Shown here in pieces: positions 44,741 to 55,780 of a stretch of DNA of 64,000 bases. Location: assembly GCA_963691705.1 (NCBI GenBank), contig OY829544.1, forward strand, positions 5,215,501-5,279,500. The letters are read 5' to 3'. The notes under the pieces were generated by a model, which was given only the letters and a program-made list of their open reading frames with translations, was not told the origin of the DNA and searched no databases. This DNA is from Viola odorata (lineage: Eukaryota > Streptophyta > Magnoliopsida > Malpighiales > Violaceae). The position numbers were made by a program, and so were the translations under genes. Each line of letters begins with the position of its first letter. The first letter of the stretch is position 1.

Positions 44741-47534
44741 TTTTTTGCAAAGATTGTGAAAACATAGGGGTTTGTGTTTATAAGATTAAACAGAGGTGAA
44801 GAATACTCAAAGGTGAAATATTTTTCTTCTTTAGATACGAATACTTTGTTAAATCTATGCTTAAGGAGTTCAAAGTTTGCTTCATTGAGGGAACTCCAAA
44901 TATTTCACACGATTTTCAAAGTTCAAGGACAAAAAAATGGCGGATTGTCGCAAAATTTTTGACAACATTTTGGGGGGAGTTTGAAAGCTCAGGGACGATG
45001 GCTCAAGCTGCTATTTTCGCGGCATTGTGGCCCCAAGCCCAACCGTTGGTAAATTTTGGGCCACTTTTACAGCCCAGTTCAAGCCAATTAGCTAAAACTT
45101 AAGTTAATGGTATTTCTGTAAATAATGCAAGATACTAGGGTTAGTATAGTCATAAAGTGTCTCGTGTTTTCCAAACCAATCATTACCTTAAGAACCATGC
45201 CCACACCGAAAACGTCCTATATTTAAGGACGAAGGGAGTAGTTTAGAATAGAAATAGAGAATTGTCGAGTTAATTTTCTCATGAAAACGTATTTGTTTAA
45301 TGAAGGAAATAAATTAATTTTTGAAATTACATTAGTTACAAAATTATTACTCTTTTTTAATAAGTCAAAATAAGTTATCGCGTTTTCACTGACGTGGCAA
45401 CTTTTTTTAACGGAGTTAATGACATGTCAGATTTTTTTAATAGTAGGGGGTGATTAAACAATAATAAATACGTCCAGGAGGGTAATTAAACAAACAAATA
45501 GTTCAGGGTTGTGATTAATTAAAATATTAAAGTTGAGGTTTATTTTTTAGCTTTATCCCGATTTTAAACTCATACCATAGGTATAAATTATTTTCACACA
45601 AACAATAACACTAGTACATGGCCCCTTTTCAATAATTTTAAAAAAAATCCTTTTTTATGAATTAGATCATGGATTCGCTCTCTAGTGGATAAGAAAAGAA
45701 AATTTTTAAGTATATTAGAAGGTACCTACCTCTCCACACAAAAAATTGACACATGACAATTAATTGGGGTTTATCCTTCCTATATTAAATTACATTTAAT
45801 TATTAAGTGAAATATAATTCAGTTATTGTTACGTGTCAATTTTTTTGTGTGGAGAGATCAAGATCTACCCAAGTTTTTTCCGTGAGTTACCCTTATCTAC
45901 CTAAAATTTTCTAAGTAAAAAATGCAATTTATAATTTTGTATGCTAATAATGATAAATAATAGTATATCCTTTTTTTTTCAAATAAAGTTTTAATTTTCA
46001 CCTCCTCTTCATGTATACTTTACAGTGTTTTACTATCCCCAACAACCTATTGAGATGAAAATTGTCACCACATGACTGCAGTGCCATCTCAGTAGAAGGT
46101 TTTCTGCAGATACAATTATGTTAATTTTGCTGGAATTGTTCCATTAATTAGTGATAAAATTAGAACATATTCATTTTTTATTTTAAACAAATACGTGCAG
46201 ATGGATTCCCTTCCCTCCCCAATAAAATTATGTATTTATAAACATTTAATTTACAATAGTAACCCAAATCTATATATATATATAAGCGAAAGAAGAGAGT
46301 CGAATTATGTGATAAAATCATGTCAACAATTAGGACTATATGATGATGTCGCATCAGCTACCAATTTGATTAATATGATGATATCATGTCATCATTTAAA
46401 CAACCTCACTTGATGCCACAAAAAATTACATATTCTTTTACTAATTGTTAAAATGCAATTAATGGTATATTGAATATTAATATATTTAGAATATAATGGT
46501 TTGAATTTAAAGATTTATAATATTTAAATTATGGAATATAACTGTTAGATTGTAAAAAAACTCAATTAAAAATCTATAGGCACAAAGAAAAATAACAATA
46601 AGGGAAATAGAAAAGGGAAAAAATAAAACGCACGATAAAATAATAAAATAATATAAAATATATATTATTATTAAAGTCATACTTTTATGTCAACCATTTG
46701 TAAATAAATGTTTAATAAATAAATAAAATTCATTATTAAACTATAATTTATTATTAATTGAATATAAATGTAGTTAGAATACGAATAACTATAATTTAAA
46801 TAGTTATAACATTTATAATTTAAAGAGTTACAATATTAAAACATGAAATATGATAACTTAGAATGAAAAGCAATCAATTAAAAAATAAAATACGGAGAAA
46901 AAATAAAAATAAAAAAAGTAGAAAAATAAAAAAAATATAACATACCAAAAAATAATAAAATAATTAAAAATATGGGGGAAAATATAGTTTACTACTAAAG
47001 TTATACTATAAGTAAAAAAAATTAAAAAATAAGGGGTCATAAATATGGTTTGGTTAGGTAGTTATTAGATTGTAATTGAGCTAATGTAATATTTTTAATA
47101 TATCTTAACTATGTATATAAATCATAAGTAAAAAAAAGTGAAAATTTAAAAAAAATAGAAAAACAAAAAAAATGATAAAATGATAGAAAAATTAATAATA
47201 AATGAAAAATGAAGATGAGAGAAGTAAATGGAGATAATGTTCCACAATTATTGTGCGAAACAACTTATTTTCACTATAGAAAAGTATACATTTATTCGCA
47301 CAATTCATTTAATTGATTAAAAAAAAAAGTTTTACCTAATTATAAAAGTAAAAGTTAAATTGATTCATAAATACTCAATCAATCCAATTATAACTTAAAG
47401 TATAATAGAATAAAAAATAAAATTTGTAATTATACCTTCTTTACTATAAAGCTGTAAAAGGAGTGGTTGCTCCTTTGGGTTTATCAATTACTATCATGAA
47501 ATTGTAACTGGTTCTATTTTTCTTCTGAATTGCC
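44741..47534. other. Intergenic with small repeats, no gene seen
   Basis: Very AT-rich from about 45.9 to 47.4 kb. GGACGAAGGGAGTA at about 45225 resembles the right end of a Stowaway/mariner-type MITE whose left end is not found. About 45380-45560 resembles the terminus of a Mutator-like element (ACGTGGCA, GGGTAATTAAAC and similar). A hairpin element at 45727-45858 is listed separately. Confidence 0.5.
45727..45858. repeat. Hairpin MITE
   Basis: The left arm CTCTCCACACAAAAAATTGA pairs with the right arm TCAATTTTTTTGTGTGGAGA, extended by ACA(C)GT-type matches: about 30 bp arms around an AT-rich loop. The right flank ATCTACCCAAGTTTTTTCC also borders the hairpin at 60711-60842. Confidence 0.65.
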
Positions 47535-50500
47535 TCACAGGGAAATACAACCATTGTATCTTTCTAAGGTGGCAAAGTATTTATATGCTTCTGAGACCAG
47601 TTCTTCTTCCTTCCATTCGTCGCGGTAGCTTTCTGGCACGAGATGCCTGCTCTTGCTACTTGATACATACATCTGCTTCCTCCATTCTTCAATGGCAGGT
47701 GACCCGGACTGAGAAGCAAGCCAGTTGTCATAGTCGAACTGCAAAACGGCATCATTCTCAATGTAAGGAGATCATAACAACAAAACAATCAGCCATCGAG
47801 CACATAAATACATCATCATAACATCTGATACATATACAAAGCATTTATACACGAATGTTGTTGCCTTGAGGTTCATCTGGTACTCTGCATGTCCCAAATT
47901 CTCACAGTATTTGTTTTTCTTTTCCCAAAGCAACACCTAATAACCTAAGTATGGGGAAACATGAGTATTTGACGCATTGCCCAATAGCGAGCATGCCCAA
48001 ACAGTCACGCAAACACTACAGGAACTCAATACCAAACACAAGGCCCCCATAGAATTAGCTTGTACGTGATGAATGCAGCGCAGAATGTGTGAGTCTATGT
48101 TAAATGGGAAAACTAAGCACAAATCATTCTACCAGTAATGTCATTTATGCAGAGTATGCATCGTGTATCATAAAGGAAGAAATGCCAGTCGAGACGATAA
48201 AGACAAAAGGGAACAGATGTTACTATGATACCTTGCAAAATAGAGGGGCTCACCTGAGAATTGCCTAGGTTATGGGTGTGATGTCTGGGTCTGTTGGAAG
48301 CTTCAAGTGCCATGTAGAAGGCTTTAACATCTTCCTTCATCTCGTCTGGTGATGGAAGCACTATCTGACCAGATAAAACGCCTGCAATCCACTTGCTTTG
48401 AAGTTCAGACAGGGGAAAAGGGACAACCTAGAACAATTATGATGGCATGGATGGATTATCTGACTGTTAAAGTTGAACAATCAATAGAATAAAGGAATCT
48501 AAGATTGAAAAGAACCTTAAATGGTAACCCCACAAACGAAAGGAATGGCGCCAAATCTGGTGGGAAAATATGCTTGTATAATGGACCCACACGATTGTCA
48601 TCCACAGTGACAATGCCATTTGTTTCGAGAAACGGGAACTGATACTTGTACCTAAAGATAAAATAGATTATGTCTGAATATTCAGTCCTCATTTCAGTTC
48701 TATGATATCCTATTTGGCACTTGAACAAAAGATAAGTTACTCCCAAGGAGAACAAAAGAAGATTACCCTGTGCAGTGCAGAATGATGTCAGCATAGACAA
48801 CCCTCCCATTCTGGAAGACCACATAACCATCCTCATGTGCACTTTCTATCTGCATTATGTCAGTAAATACAAGCATCTTAGAGCTACAACTTCATCATTC
48901 TCATGATTGCCACCTACTCTACGCCTGGGTGAATACTTTTACCATAGAATGAAGCCAAAGATTATCATATCCATGTTGCTTTTCATATGTTTCACCTGCA
49001 ACTCCTCTTGATGAAATATGGACCTCTTTGGCGACCTCAGCAACTTCCCTAGATATGTCAACAGCACTTGCTGCACTGCCAATCAAAATTACCACCTGTC
49101 CAGAAAGGAATATCGAGCAAACCAAGATGATTAGATTACCACCTAGGTTTTTTCTAGAGGAAAAAAAGAGAGCTAAACATTCAAACAAATAATTAAACAT
49201 GGTTTCTCAATTTTGGTCTACGGAAAAGGAAATTTAATCACAAATCCAAGAGAAAATTCGGTAGTAAGAGCTACGATTTGTTTACAGAATCACAAAAGAA
49301 AAAAAAAAACTGAAGCATATGGATGCATTCTAGCAGAGGAAAAAAGTGCATTAGCTAAGCTATTAATCAAACAATCCAGCATCTAGAACAGTAGTAGGGC
49401 ACTTCCTTAAGCAACCATCCTTTATTCCGTAAATCCTTACACCCAAAATAATTACATTGGGGGAAGCAGAGAAAATATCAAGTTTTTAATGGGATATGGC
49501 TGCTTTGCAAAAGATGCATTGCATTTCAATCTGGAGTAAGAAGTTCAAGTGAAAGATTTTGCCTATAATCCATAAAAAAAATCCATGAACTTATGGAACA
49601 GTGCAAAGTGCCTCAACTGCCATGTGTGCTTGCTTATGGAAATAGTCCAAGCATCCAACAAAAATCTTACAAATATTCATGCACTCAGACCAATTGCAAT
49701 GATACAATTTAAAATGTAGCAGCGAAGCAAGTTAATAAATCCAGGAATGTTTAAGTCAACAAAAGGCTGCAACTTAATCAAGACATGAGATGAGGAAAAG
49801 TTGAAACCTAACATATACCTGACCTTGAAAGCTTTCAGGAGTGCGATAATTGTGGCTATGCATTTGCTTCCCCGGCCAAGAACTGATCCCTGAAAAGACC
49901 ACGAGCAACCAGGAAAACGGAAAATAGCTCAGTTAAGCGCAGTCCTATTCCTGATTTTCAAGCTTCCATCCATAAGGCATGCCTATTGGTAAAATGATAT
50001 AAATGTACGACAAATTATGCATCTGTGGATACATTGGTCCTCACGGAACAACTAATCCACACAAATAACAAACCTCACCACAGCAATTTTAGCCGAATCA
50101 TGAACCAAACTATGTTACTCGTTCCAAATAAAAGACCAAAACAAACAAAAGAACAACACAAAAGTTTGAGACTTACCTGGTACTTCTGCTAAACGAGGCT
50201 CAGTGTAATGCCCATTACAAACAACAACAGCATCATAAACCTCTTCATCAACGCTATCACTTGCCTTCCTTTTAGATCTTACTTTCCAATTCTTCTTCCC
50301 ATCATCACTACTACCTTCCTCCAAGCACCACACTTTCAAGACTTCAGTCTCAAACCTCACCAACTTGTCCACCTCAAACCCCTGCGCAAAGTCTTCCAAA
50401 TACAGCAGCACTTCTCTGTGACCCGGAAATCTTCTCGGATCCCTCCCTTCACAAACTCTTGGTACAAACGGGTAGTCTGTAAAACCCATTACTTCTCTGG

Positions 50501-50756
50501 GCAAATTTGTGCGGAGGGATTCATAGAGACTTGAGTGGATGATGGGTCGGGTCGGGTCGATGCCGAGAGGGTCTCGCTCCACCTGGGGTTTGTAGACCCA
50601 GGTGCCACCCACCTGGTTTTCACGCTCAAAGACCACAACTTTGTGTCCCTCTCGCCGGAGCTCGCGCGCGGCGACCAGACCGGCTGCGCCAGCGCCGATG
50701 ACAGCCACGTGGCGGGAGATGAGTGGAGGGAGCGGCTGACAGTGACATGGTGGCAT
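47535..50756 (-). CDS. Flavin-containing monooxygenase, FMO GS-OX-like (copy 1)
   Basis: Seven exons: 50177-50756, 49819-49889, 48943-49095, 48767-48849, 48516-48651, 48254-48427 and 47535-47738, giving 466 aa. The FAD-binding Rossmann motif is VAVIGAGAAGLVAARELRRE. The FMO signature is in WPGKQMHSHNYRTPESFQGQ (compare FxGxxxHxxxY/F). The NADPH loop is VVILIGSAASAVDISRE, where the paralogue and most relatives have GNSASA. The C-terminal exon begins FDYDNWLASQSGSPAIEEWR. Plant GS-OX FMOs S-oxygenate methylthioalkyl glucosinolates in Brassicales; elsewhere the substrate of this clade is largely unknown. The open frame extends a few codons upstream without ATG, so I start at 50756. It is a tandem partner of the copy at 56282-59584. 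Confidence 0.93.
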
Positions 50757-51111
50757 AGGCTTAGGTACGGTTGACAATTTATCTTTACTGTTAAAAAAAA
50801 TAAAATTAGATAAAATTGTTGGCTATTTGGTCCCCGGTGGTTGATATCACTTCATTCATTCACTTCGTTCGTTCGGACCAGCTATGTTCCAAGAAAAGGA
50901 AGAAAAAAAATACATTTATATATTTATTATATGAACTTAGTGTAACAATTCAAAAACTTAGATGTTGTAAAGTTGATATTGTAGTTTTTTTATAAGTTTT
51001 ATGGTATTAAACGAGTGCTTTTTTACTTCATGGGAGTAATCTTCCCCGATCTTTATAGATACGACTCTAATGACCACTATTACAAGCTTATGTTTAGCCC
51101 GAAGTTACATA
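50757..51111. other. FMO copy 1 upstream region
   Basis: Putative promoter of the minus-strand FMO gene. The mariner-like element begins at 51112, only about 355 bp from the start codon. No clear core promoter element was found. Confidence 0.5.
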
Positions 51112-51165
51112 CTCCCTCCGGTCGCGTAAGAATGTCGTTTAAGACATTCTTACGCGGTCGTTAAT
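51112..51165. repeat. Left mariner terminus with internal palindrome
   Basis: After CTCCCTCCGGTC, the arms CGCGTAAGAATGTC and its inverted copy GACATTCTTACGCG surround a short TTTAA-like centre, so the terminus can fold into a hairpin. The right terminus (about 55989-56026) folds likewise through GGTCGCGAAAC/GTTTCGCGACC. Confidence 0.85.
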
Positions 51166-51444
51166 CCATGTCGTTCTCCCTTTCCAAGAATTGTTTTCCC
51201 ATTTTCTGACTTTGATGCCCTCGCTCTCTCTCATCTCCATCTCGCGCTGGATGCAAGGCAAATCTGGGAGGGAATCGTTTTCAATTTCGGAGGGAAAGTT
51301 AAATTGATTTTGGGTGGGAATTGGGAAATCCGGGCGTCAATCATTTGCGACCTCCTATATATTGTGAGTATTCCAATTCAAATTCCAGTTTCTTCGTCCC
51401 CTCCTTCCAATTTAGGGTTCTTTACGACTTGGGGAGATTGGGTC

Positions 51445-51852
51445 ATGGAAAGTCTTGGTTTTTTGGAGGATCCTCAGATGGAATCCATAGCTCTGTTTGA
51501 TGAAAATATGAACATGGTAGTTCCTGATTCCATTGGCGATGGTGGAGATGGCAATGATGATGTTGTTCAGATTGTGGAGGACTCCGGCGACGAGGCAAAC
51601 GACAGTATTGAAGCCATTGTTGATTTCAGGGGTTTGAAGAGGCATTTGCGTACAACACCCTTGAAGGTCATTCATGATTTTGACTTGAACGAGCCATCTG
51701 TTGAGGAGAGGTTGTTGGCAGTGAAGTATAAAGGGGAAAGGGATTTCGACCTCAACAAGCTCCCAATTGATGGTACGTTTACCTTGACTGATCCTACTTG
51801 GGATGCATGCTTCATTGAAATGGTCAGGCTGTTACTTCCCTCTTACTATTGA
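51445..51852 (+). CDS. Hypothetical acidic protein with two DLN motifs
   Basis: A 135-aa frame from ATG 51445 (MESLGFLEDP). The first half is strongly acidic (SIGDGGDGNDDVVQIVEDSG). The second half has two EAR-like repeats, DFDLNEPS (about 78) and DFDLNKLP (about 100). LxLxL/DLNxxP motifs recruit TOPLESS co-repressors in plants (known), but function here is inference. It begins about 330 bp inside the left end of the mariner-like element and is transcribed towards its middle. No intron is needed. The second mariner-like element in the window also has an LPDLNEF segment before its transposase. I do not recognise the family; it may be a 5' exon of a longer gene. Confidence 0.5.
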   Translation: MESLGFLEDPQMESIALFDENMNMVVPDSIGDGGDGNDDVVQIVEDSGDEANDSIEAIVDFRGLKRHLRTTPLKVIHDFDLNEPSVEERLLAVKYKGERDFDLNKLPIDGTFTLTDPTWDACFIEMVRLLLPSYY

Positions 51853-52139
51853 AGCAGCCATACATGTTGTTAGCTTGCGTTGTTGATGACCGTTAGGTTA
51901 TGTGGTTGTAAATATACATTTTGGGCCTCTGTTCTGGAGGTTGTAAAAAGGAACTTCGTAAATTAGCTCCACAGTGGTGGTTCATTTTGGGATTTTGGGT
52001 TGAAGAAGTGATGTGCACTTCTCAGAAATTGAGATGAGGACTAATACGTCCATCTCTTCTATCTGTTTCTTGATAGCCTGATATATGTAAGGAATCATGC
52101 GTTTTTGTTGCCTTGAATTTATTTTGGTTTGAAATTGTG

Positions 52140-52660
52140 TTTTGCCATTCTGTTGTGCTTTGAATGTAGTTAGGCTTGGTAATTCCTTGGATTTCTGTTT
52201 GTTTAATTGCTGGAAATATATTCTCGTTCAGTTTGGTTTGAATTCATGTTGGCTTGGATTTGTTTTGCCATTCTGTTGTGCTTTCAATGTAGTTAGGCTT
52301 GGTAATTCCTTGGATTTCTGTTTGTTTAATTGCTGGAAACCTGTTCTGGTTCAGTTTGGTTTGAATTCTTGTTGGCTTGGATTTGTTTTGCCATTCTGTT
52401 GTTCTTTGCATGTAGTTAGGCTTGGTAATTCCTTGGATTTCTGTTTGTTTAATTGCTGGAAATATATTCTACCTCAATCTGCTTTGAATTCCTTTTGGCT
52501 TTGAATTTCTTTTGCCTTGAATTCCTTTTGGCTTGTGTTTTGTTTTGCCATTCTGTCTTGGTTTGAATGGCAATTAGGGTTGGTAATGAGGGTGGATTTC
52601 TGTTTGAGGGATTGCTGGAAATATAGTTACTCTGCACGGCTTTGGATGTCAGTTAGTTTG
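52140..52660 (+). repeat. 123-bp tandem repeat array
   Basis: Three nearly identical 123-bp units start at about 52140, 52263 and 52386 (each begins TTTTGCCATTCTGTTGT and contains GTAGTTAGGCTTGGTAATTC), followed by a degenerate fourth unit from about 52543. The unit is a multiple of three, so one frame stays open across all copies, but that frame lacks an ATG start. Confidence 0.88.
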
Positions 52661-52937
52661 GGGTTTGGATTGCAATTTGGATTTGCCAACGTTTTGCTTT
52701 CAATTTATTTAGGGTGTGGCACTGCCTTAGATTGCATGTAGTCTGGAGATTGCTTTCAACTTTGTTTATTTTTCCTGTGACTGGCAAAGTGTAAAATAAC
52801 AGGGGAATGATCTTTCAACACAAACACAAGCACAAACTGCATTACTTTTATTTATTCAATTCCAATTACATAGAAGTTGGAATTTTTGGAGCACATACAG
52901 GAAGGATCCTTGGATACATTCGACACAAACCCTAGCC

Positions 52938-53321
52938 CTAATCAGTATCAGAAGCATTAGAGATGGTTGGAATTCCGGCAATGGAATTTCCAAAGGTGTT
53001 CAGTTCCTGAGCAGCAGCCCTCACGCTCGCAACAGCCAGATTGATGACATCTCTCTTCTGCTTCAGATGAGCAAGTGCCAGTGTCAGATTGTTGACCGCC
53101 CTCCCATAGGACTCCATTATGGTCAGAGCCAGCCCCTCATGCTCCGGGTCTTCCATTACATCATTCATCCTTGCCTGCAAATCCTCAAGTAACTCTTCAA
53201 ACTCCTGGATATCCGCTCTGGTTTGGAGACCCCTATTCTCCATTTGGACTTGGTCTGTCTCCAGGTGGGTTGAGACGACGCCTGAAAGATCTAGGATATC
53301 CTGCTTCCTCTCCCGATCCAT
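52938..53321 (-). CDS. Hypothetical coiled-coil protein in mariner-like element
   Basis: A 127-aa frame from ATG 53321 (MDRERKQDILDLSGVVSTHL). Heptad-like helices follow: DIQEFEELLEDLQARMNDVM, then ALTIMESYGRAVNNLTLALA with HLKQKRD, and a short tail ending SNASDTD. It has no enzymatic motif and I do not recognise it. A TATATATA box lies 115 bp upstream (53436-53443), which suggests a transcribed gene. It lies in the same orientation as the transposase, about 1.4 kb downstream of it. It could be an accessory protein of the element or a captured host gene. Confidence 0.5.
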   Translation of the reverse strand: MDRERKQDILDLSGVVSTHLETDQVQMENRGLQTRADIQEFEELLEDLQARMNDVMEDPEHEGLALTIMESYGRAVNNLTLALAHLKQKRDVINLAVASVRAAAQELNTFGNSIAGIPTISNASDTD

Positions 53322-53435
53322 GGTCACACACCTGCACAAAGAGAGAGATGAACAAAGCAAGAGAGATGAGCAGATTAGCAGACAGTGAGGAGGAGTGTAA
53401 ACTTGTGGTGTAATTGGAGAGGCAATTAAGGGTGG

Positions 53436-53443
53436 TATATATA
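53436..53443 (-). promoter_or_regulatory. TATA box for the coiled-coil ORF
   Basis: TATATATA within a C/G-flanked context (CCTATATATACC on the minus strand), 115 bp before the ATG at 53321. Spacing is reasonable for a plant core promoter. Confidence 0.45.
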
Positions 53444-53879
53444 GGAAGTAATTAGGATTACGAAGGGGTTAGGAAGGGTTAGGTTCAGTTAATAAAGGAA
53501 ACAATGCAACGGCAGGGGAAAGGGGTTGGGAATGTAAAAGGGTATTGGGAATCAACAATAAGTTGCCTTGTTGCAGTTGGAAACATCTATTCCCTTTGTG
53601 TGTTGCAGTTGCAATACAATGCAACTTCTCCACGGGTCAAACAAAGTAGTGTCCCTTCAATGCAACTGTTAATGTCAAATGTTTCTATTCAATGTAAACA
53701 CTGTATGTTTGCCTATATCTCTTCCTTATGCGTTTTTGTTTTTTATTTACCAATGCATTGTGTTTGCGATTAAATAAACGTTAAGCAATTAATGAAGAAG
53801 CAACCCATAATAGCCAATACTTATACACAATCCAGAGAGGAAGCAAGTAAGAATGTCAGATGCATTACACACAATCAGA

Positions 53880-54320
53880 ATTACCCATGCGTTAAACACA
53901 CAACAATCCACAATCAAATCAAGGAAGGAGATCAGAATTACTCCACATTATACACAAAAACATCCACAATCAAATGAAGGAAGGAAATCAGAAATAGCAA
54001 CAGATTGCACACAAACATCCACAATCAAATGAAGGGAGGGAATCATAAATAGCAACAGATTGCACACAAACATCCACAATCAAATGAAGGGAGGAAATCA
54101 GACTTTCAATGCATTATACACACAACCATCCACAATCAAATGAAGGGAAGAAATCAGACTTTCAATGCATTATACACACAACCATCCACAATCAAATGAA
54201 GGGAAGAAATCAGACTGAAAATGCATTATACACACAACCATCCACAATCAAATGAAGGGAAGAAATCAGACTGAAAATTACCAATGCAACACAAACACAA
54301 ACATCCACAAGCAAACCACA
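53880..54320 (+). repeat. Minisatellite, about 57-bp units
   Basis: About seven copies of a unit centred on CATCCACAATCAAATGAAGG with a period near 55-58 bp (starts at about 53907, 53960, 54018, 54076, 54126, 54183 and 54240). The spacers between the CACAATC cores are themselves repeated (ATTATACACACAACCATC). It is an AT-rich minisatellite, not a CRISPR array. Confidence 0.85.
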
Positions 54321-54775
54321 CTGCACACCATTTATCACATCCAATAAATCACAAACAGATGTAGCCATGCATTACACACAAACATCCACATCCAATAAAG
54401 CATACAGTCATTGACAGATTATAACAGCCTGCAATACCCTTCATTCTTCACAATTATAGTAATGTAGAGCAACATTAGTTTGCCTAATGACAGTTAGTAA
54501 TGTGACATCTCTCACCTTCACTAACAGTAGCAAACAGAAGCTTCTATCAAAATGTACACTGACATCTAACTAATTACTTCTATGAGAAGTTAGATTGCTA
54601 GAGTGACTTCCAAAAGTAACTATCTACATAACTGAATATGTCCAAAAACTAACCATAGCCAACAACCGTCCATTGAAAAAGGCCATCAACCACCCAATTT
54701 CCTGCAAAACAAATTACAAAATGACATGTCAATACTTTGTTTCATCAGATTTGTGGACTTGCACAAAAGCACATC

Positions 54776-55780
54776 TTACTTACAAGGTAATGGTGGAAGA
54801 TTTGCTGCGGCAGTTGCTAGCAGAACAGGATCACATGACAGGGTAGAAGGTAACAAACCATGCCTGATCAACTGTTCTTTCTTGAAATGAGGGATTCTAT
54901 AGGCATTGGATCCCATAACTTTTAAAATTTCTATCATGCACGACTGTAAAGTGATGAAAATGCTGTTTGCCTTCACCTCTGAGAATTCCAAATAAGCTTT
55001 CTTCACTGCTTCCACTAATTGGTTAAGGTTATTTGCACATTTCTTCTCTTGCAATGATTGAATAGCTCTAAAGAAACCTAAATCAAGTGCATTTAAATCA
55101 GGGGAATTGGGTGGCTGACATAGAAGTGTAATGTTCAACCCTAAACTCTCAACTGCAGTAAGGAAATCAGCATCATGTTCTTGAATATGTGTTTTAGCAT
55201 TATCTTGCTGGATGAAAATCTGCTGCAAGAGGCTATCCCTCGGCCATTTTTCCTTAATGGCTGGTAATATTTGTTCAATCATATATTCTCTAATAACTTG
55301 CCTATCTATCCTTTCAATGGGCTTAACTTCTAATGTTCCAGCAATCCTATTTGCACTGGACCTAATAGCAGCTACCTCGTGTACAAGGGGGAACACTCCT
55401 ATCTTACCATCAAAAGTACAATTCCCATGACTATCAAATCTAGGCCTAGCTACAGCAGCAAGAAACATAATTTTAGGAATGAAATTGGTACTCTTAATGA
55501 CTCTTACTGGTTCATCTTCATCAGCCAATAGGTAGTATGTCTGCACCTTCTTTGTGGTTTGAAACCATTTCTCATCAATGTGGACCACATTGTGCATCTT
55601 AGAGAAACTGTTTCCACCTGGAGTAGAGTCTGAATCAATCATTGAAAGGCAGTGACGAACCCTTTGCATACGGTTTGCCTCTGTTAATGTTGGTTTGATG
55701 GTGTTACTGTGCCGCCTCAACTCTCCAGATTTCAACTTCGAAATCAAATAAGTCTTCGAAACACCCAACTCAGAGACCAT
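54776..55780 (-). CDS. Mariner-like transposase, DD39D, N-terminally short
   Basis: A 334-aa uninterrupted frame. Catalytic aspartates lie in VVHIDEKWF, IFIQQDNAKTH and SPDLNALDLGFF, with 39 residues between the second and third: the plant DD39D mariner signature. The start MVSELGVSKTYLISKLKSGE aligns with the region after the helix-turn-helix of the second mariner-like element (62291-63730), so the N-terminal DNA-binding HTH (about 80-100 residues) is missing. Upstream sequence to the right terminus (55781-56026) does not encode it. The catalytic domain looks intact; binding to its own termini without the HTH is doubtful. It could also be a 3' exon whose first exon lies elsewhere. Confidence 0.85.
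   Translation of the reverse strand: MVSELGVSKTYLISKLKSGELRRHSNTIKPTLTEANRMQRVRHCLSMIDSDSTPGGNSFSKMHNVVHIDEKWFQTTKKVQTYYLLADEDEPVRVIKSTNFIPKIMFLAAVARPRFDSHGNCTFDGKIGVFPLVHEVAAIRSSANRIAGTLEVKPIERIDRQVIREYMIEQILPAIKEKWPRDSLLQQIFIQQDNAKTHIQEHDADFLTAVESLGLNITLLCQPPNSPDLNALDLGFFRAIQSLQEKKCANNLNQLVEAVKKAYLEFSEVKANSIFITLQSCMIEILKVMGSNAYRIPHFKKEQLIRHGLLPSTLSCDPVLLATAAANLPPLPCK

Noticed and set aside
46195..46413. Small 72-codon open frame
   Set aside because: It is in very AT-rich sequence, shows no recognisable motif, and has no splice or promoter support.
52142..52504. Open frame of 120 codons across the 123-bp repeats
   Set aside because: It has no ATG start and exists only because the repeat unit is a multiple of three.
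53880..54320. CRISPR-like regular repeats
   Set aside because: The repeats vary in sequence and spacing and the spacers are repeated too. It is a plant minisatellite inside a transposon.
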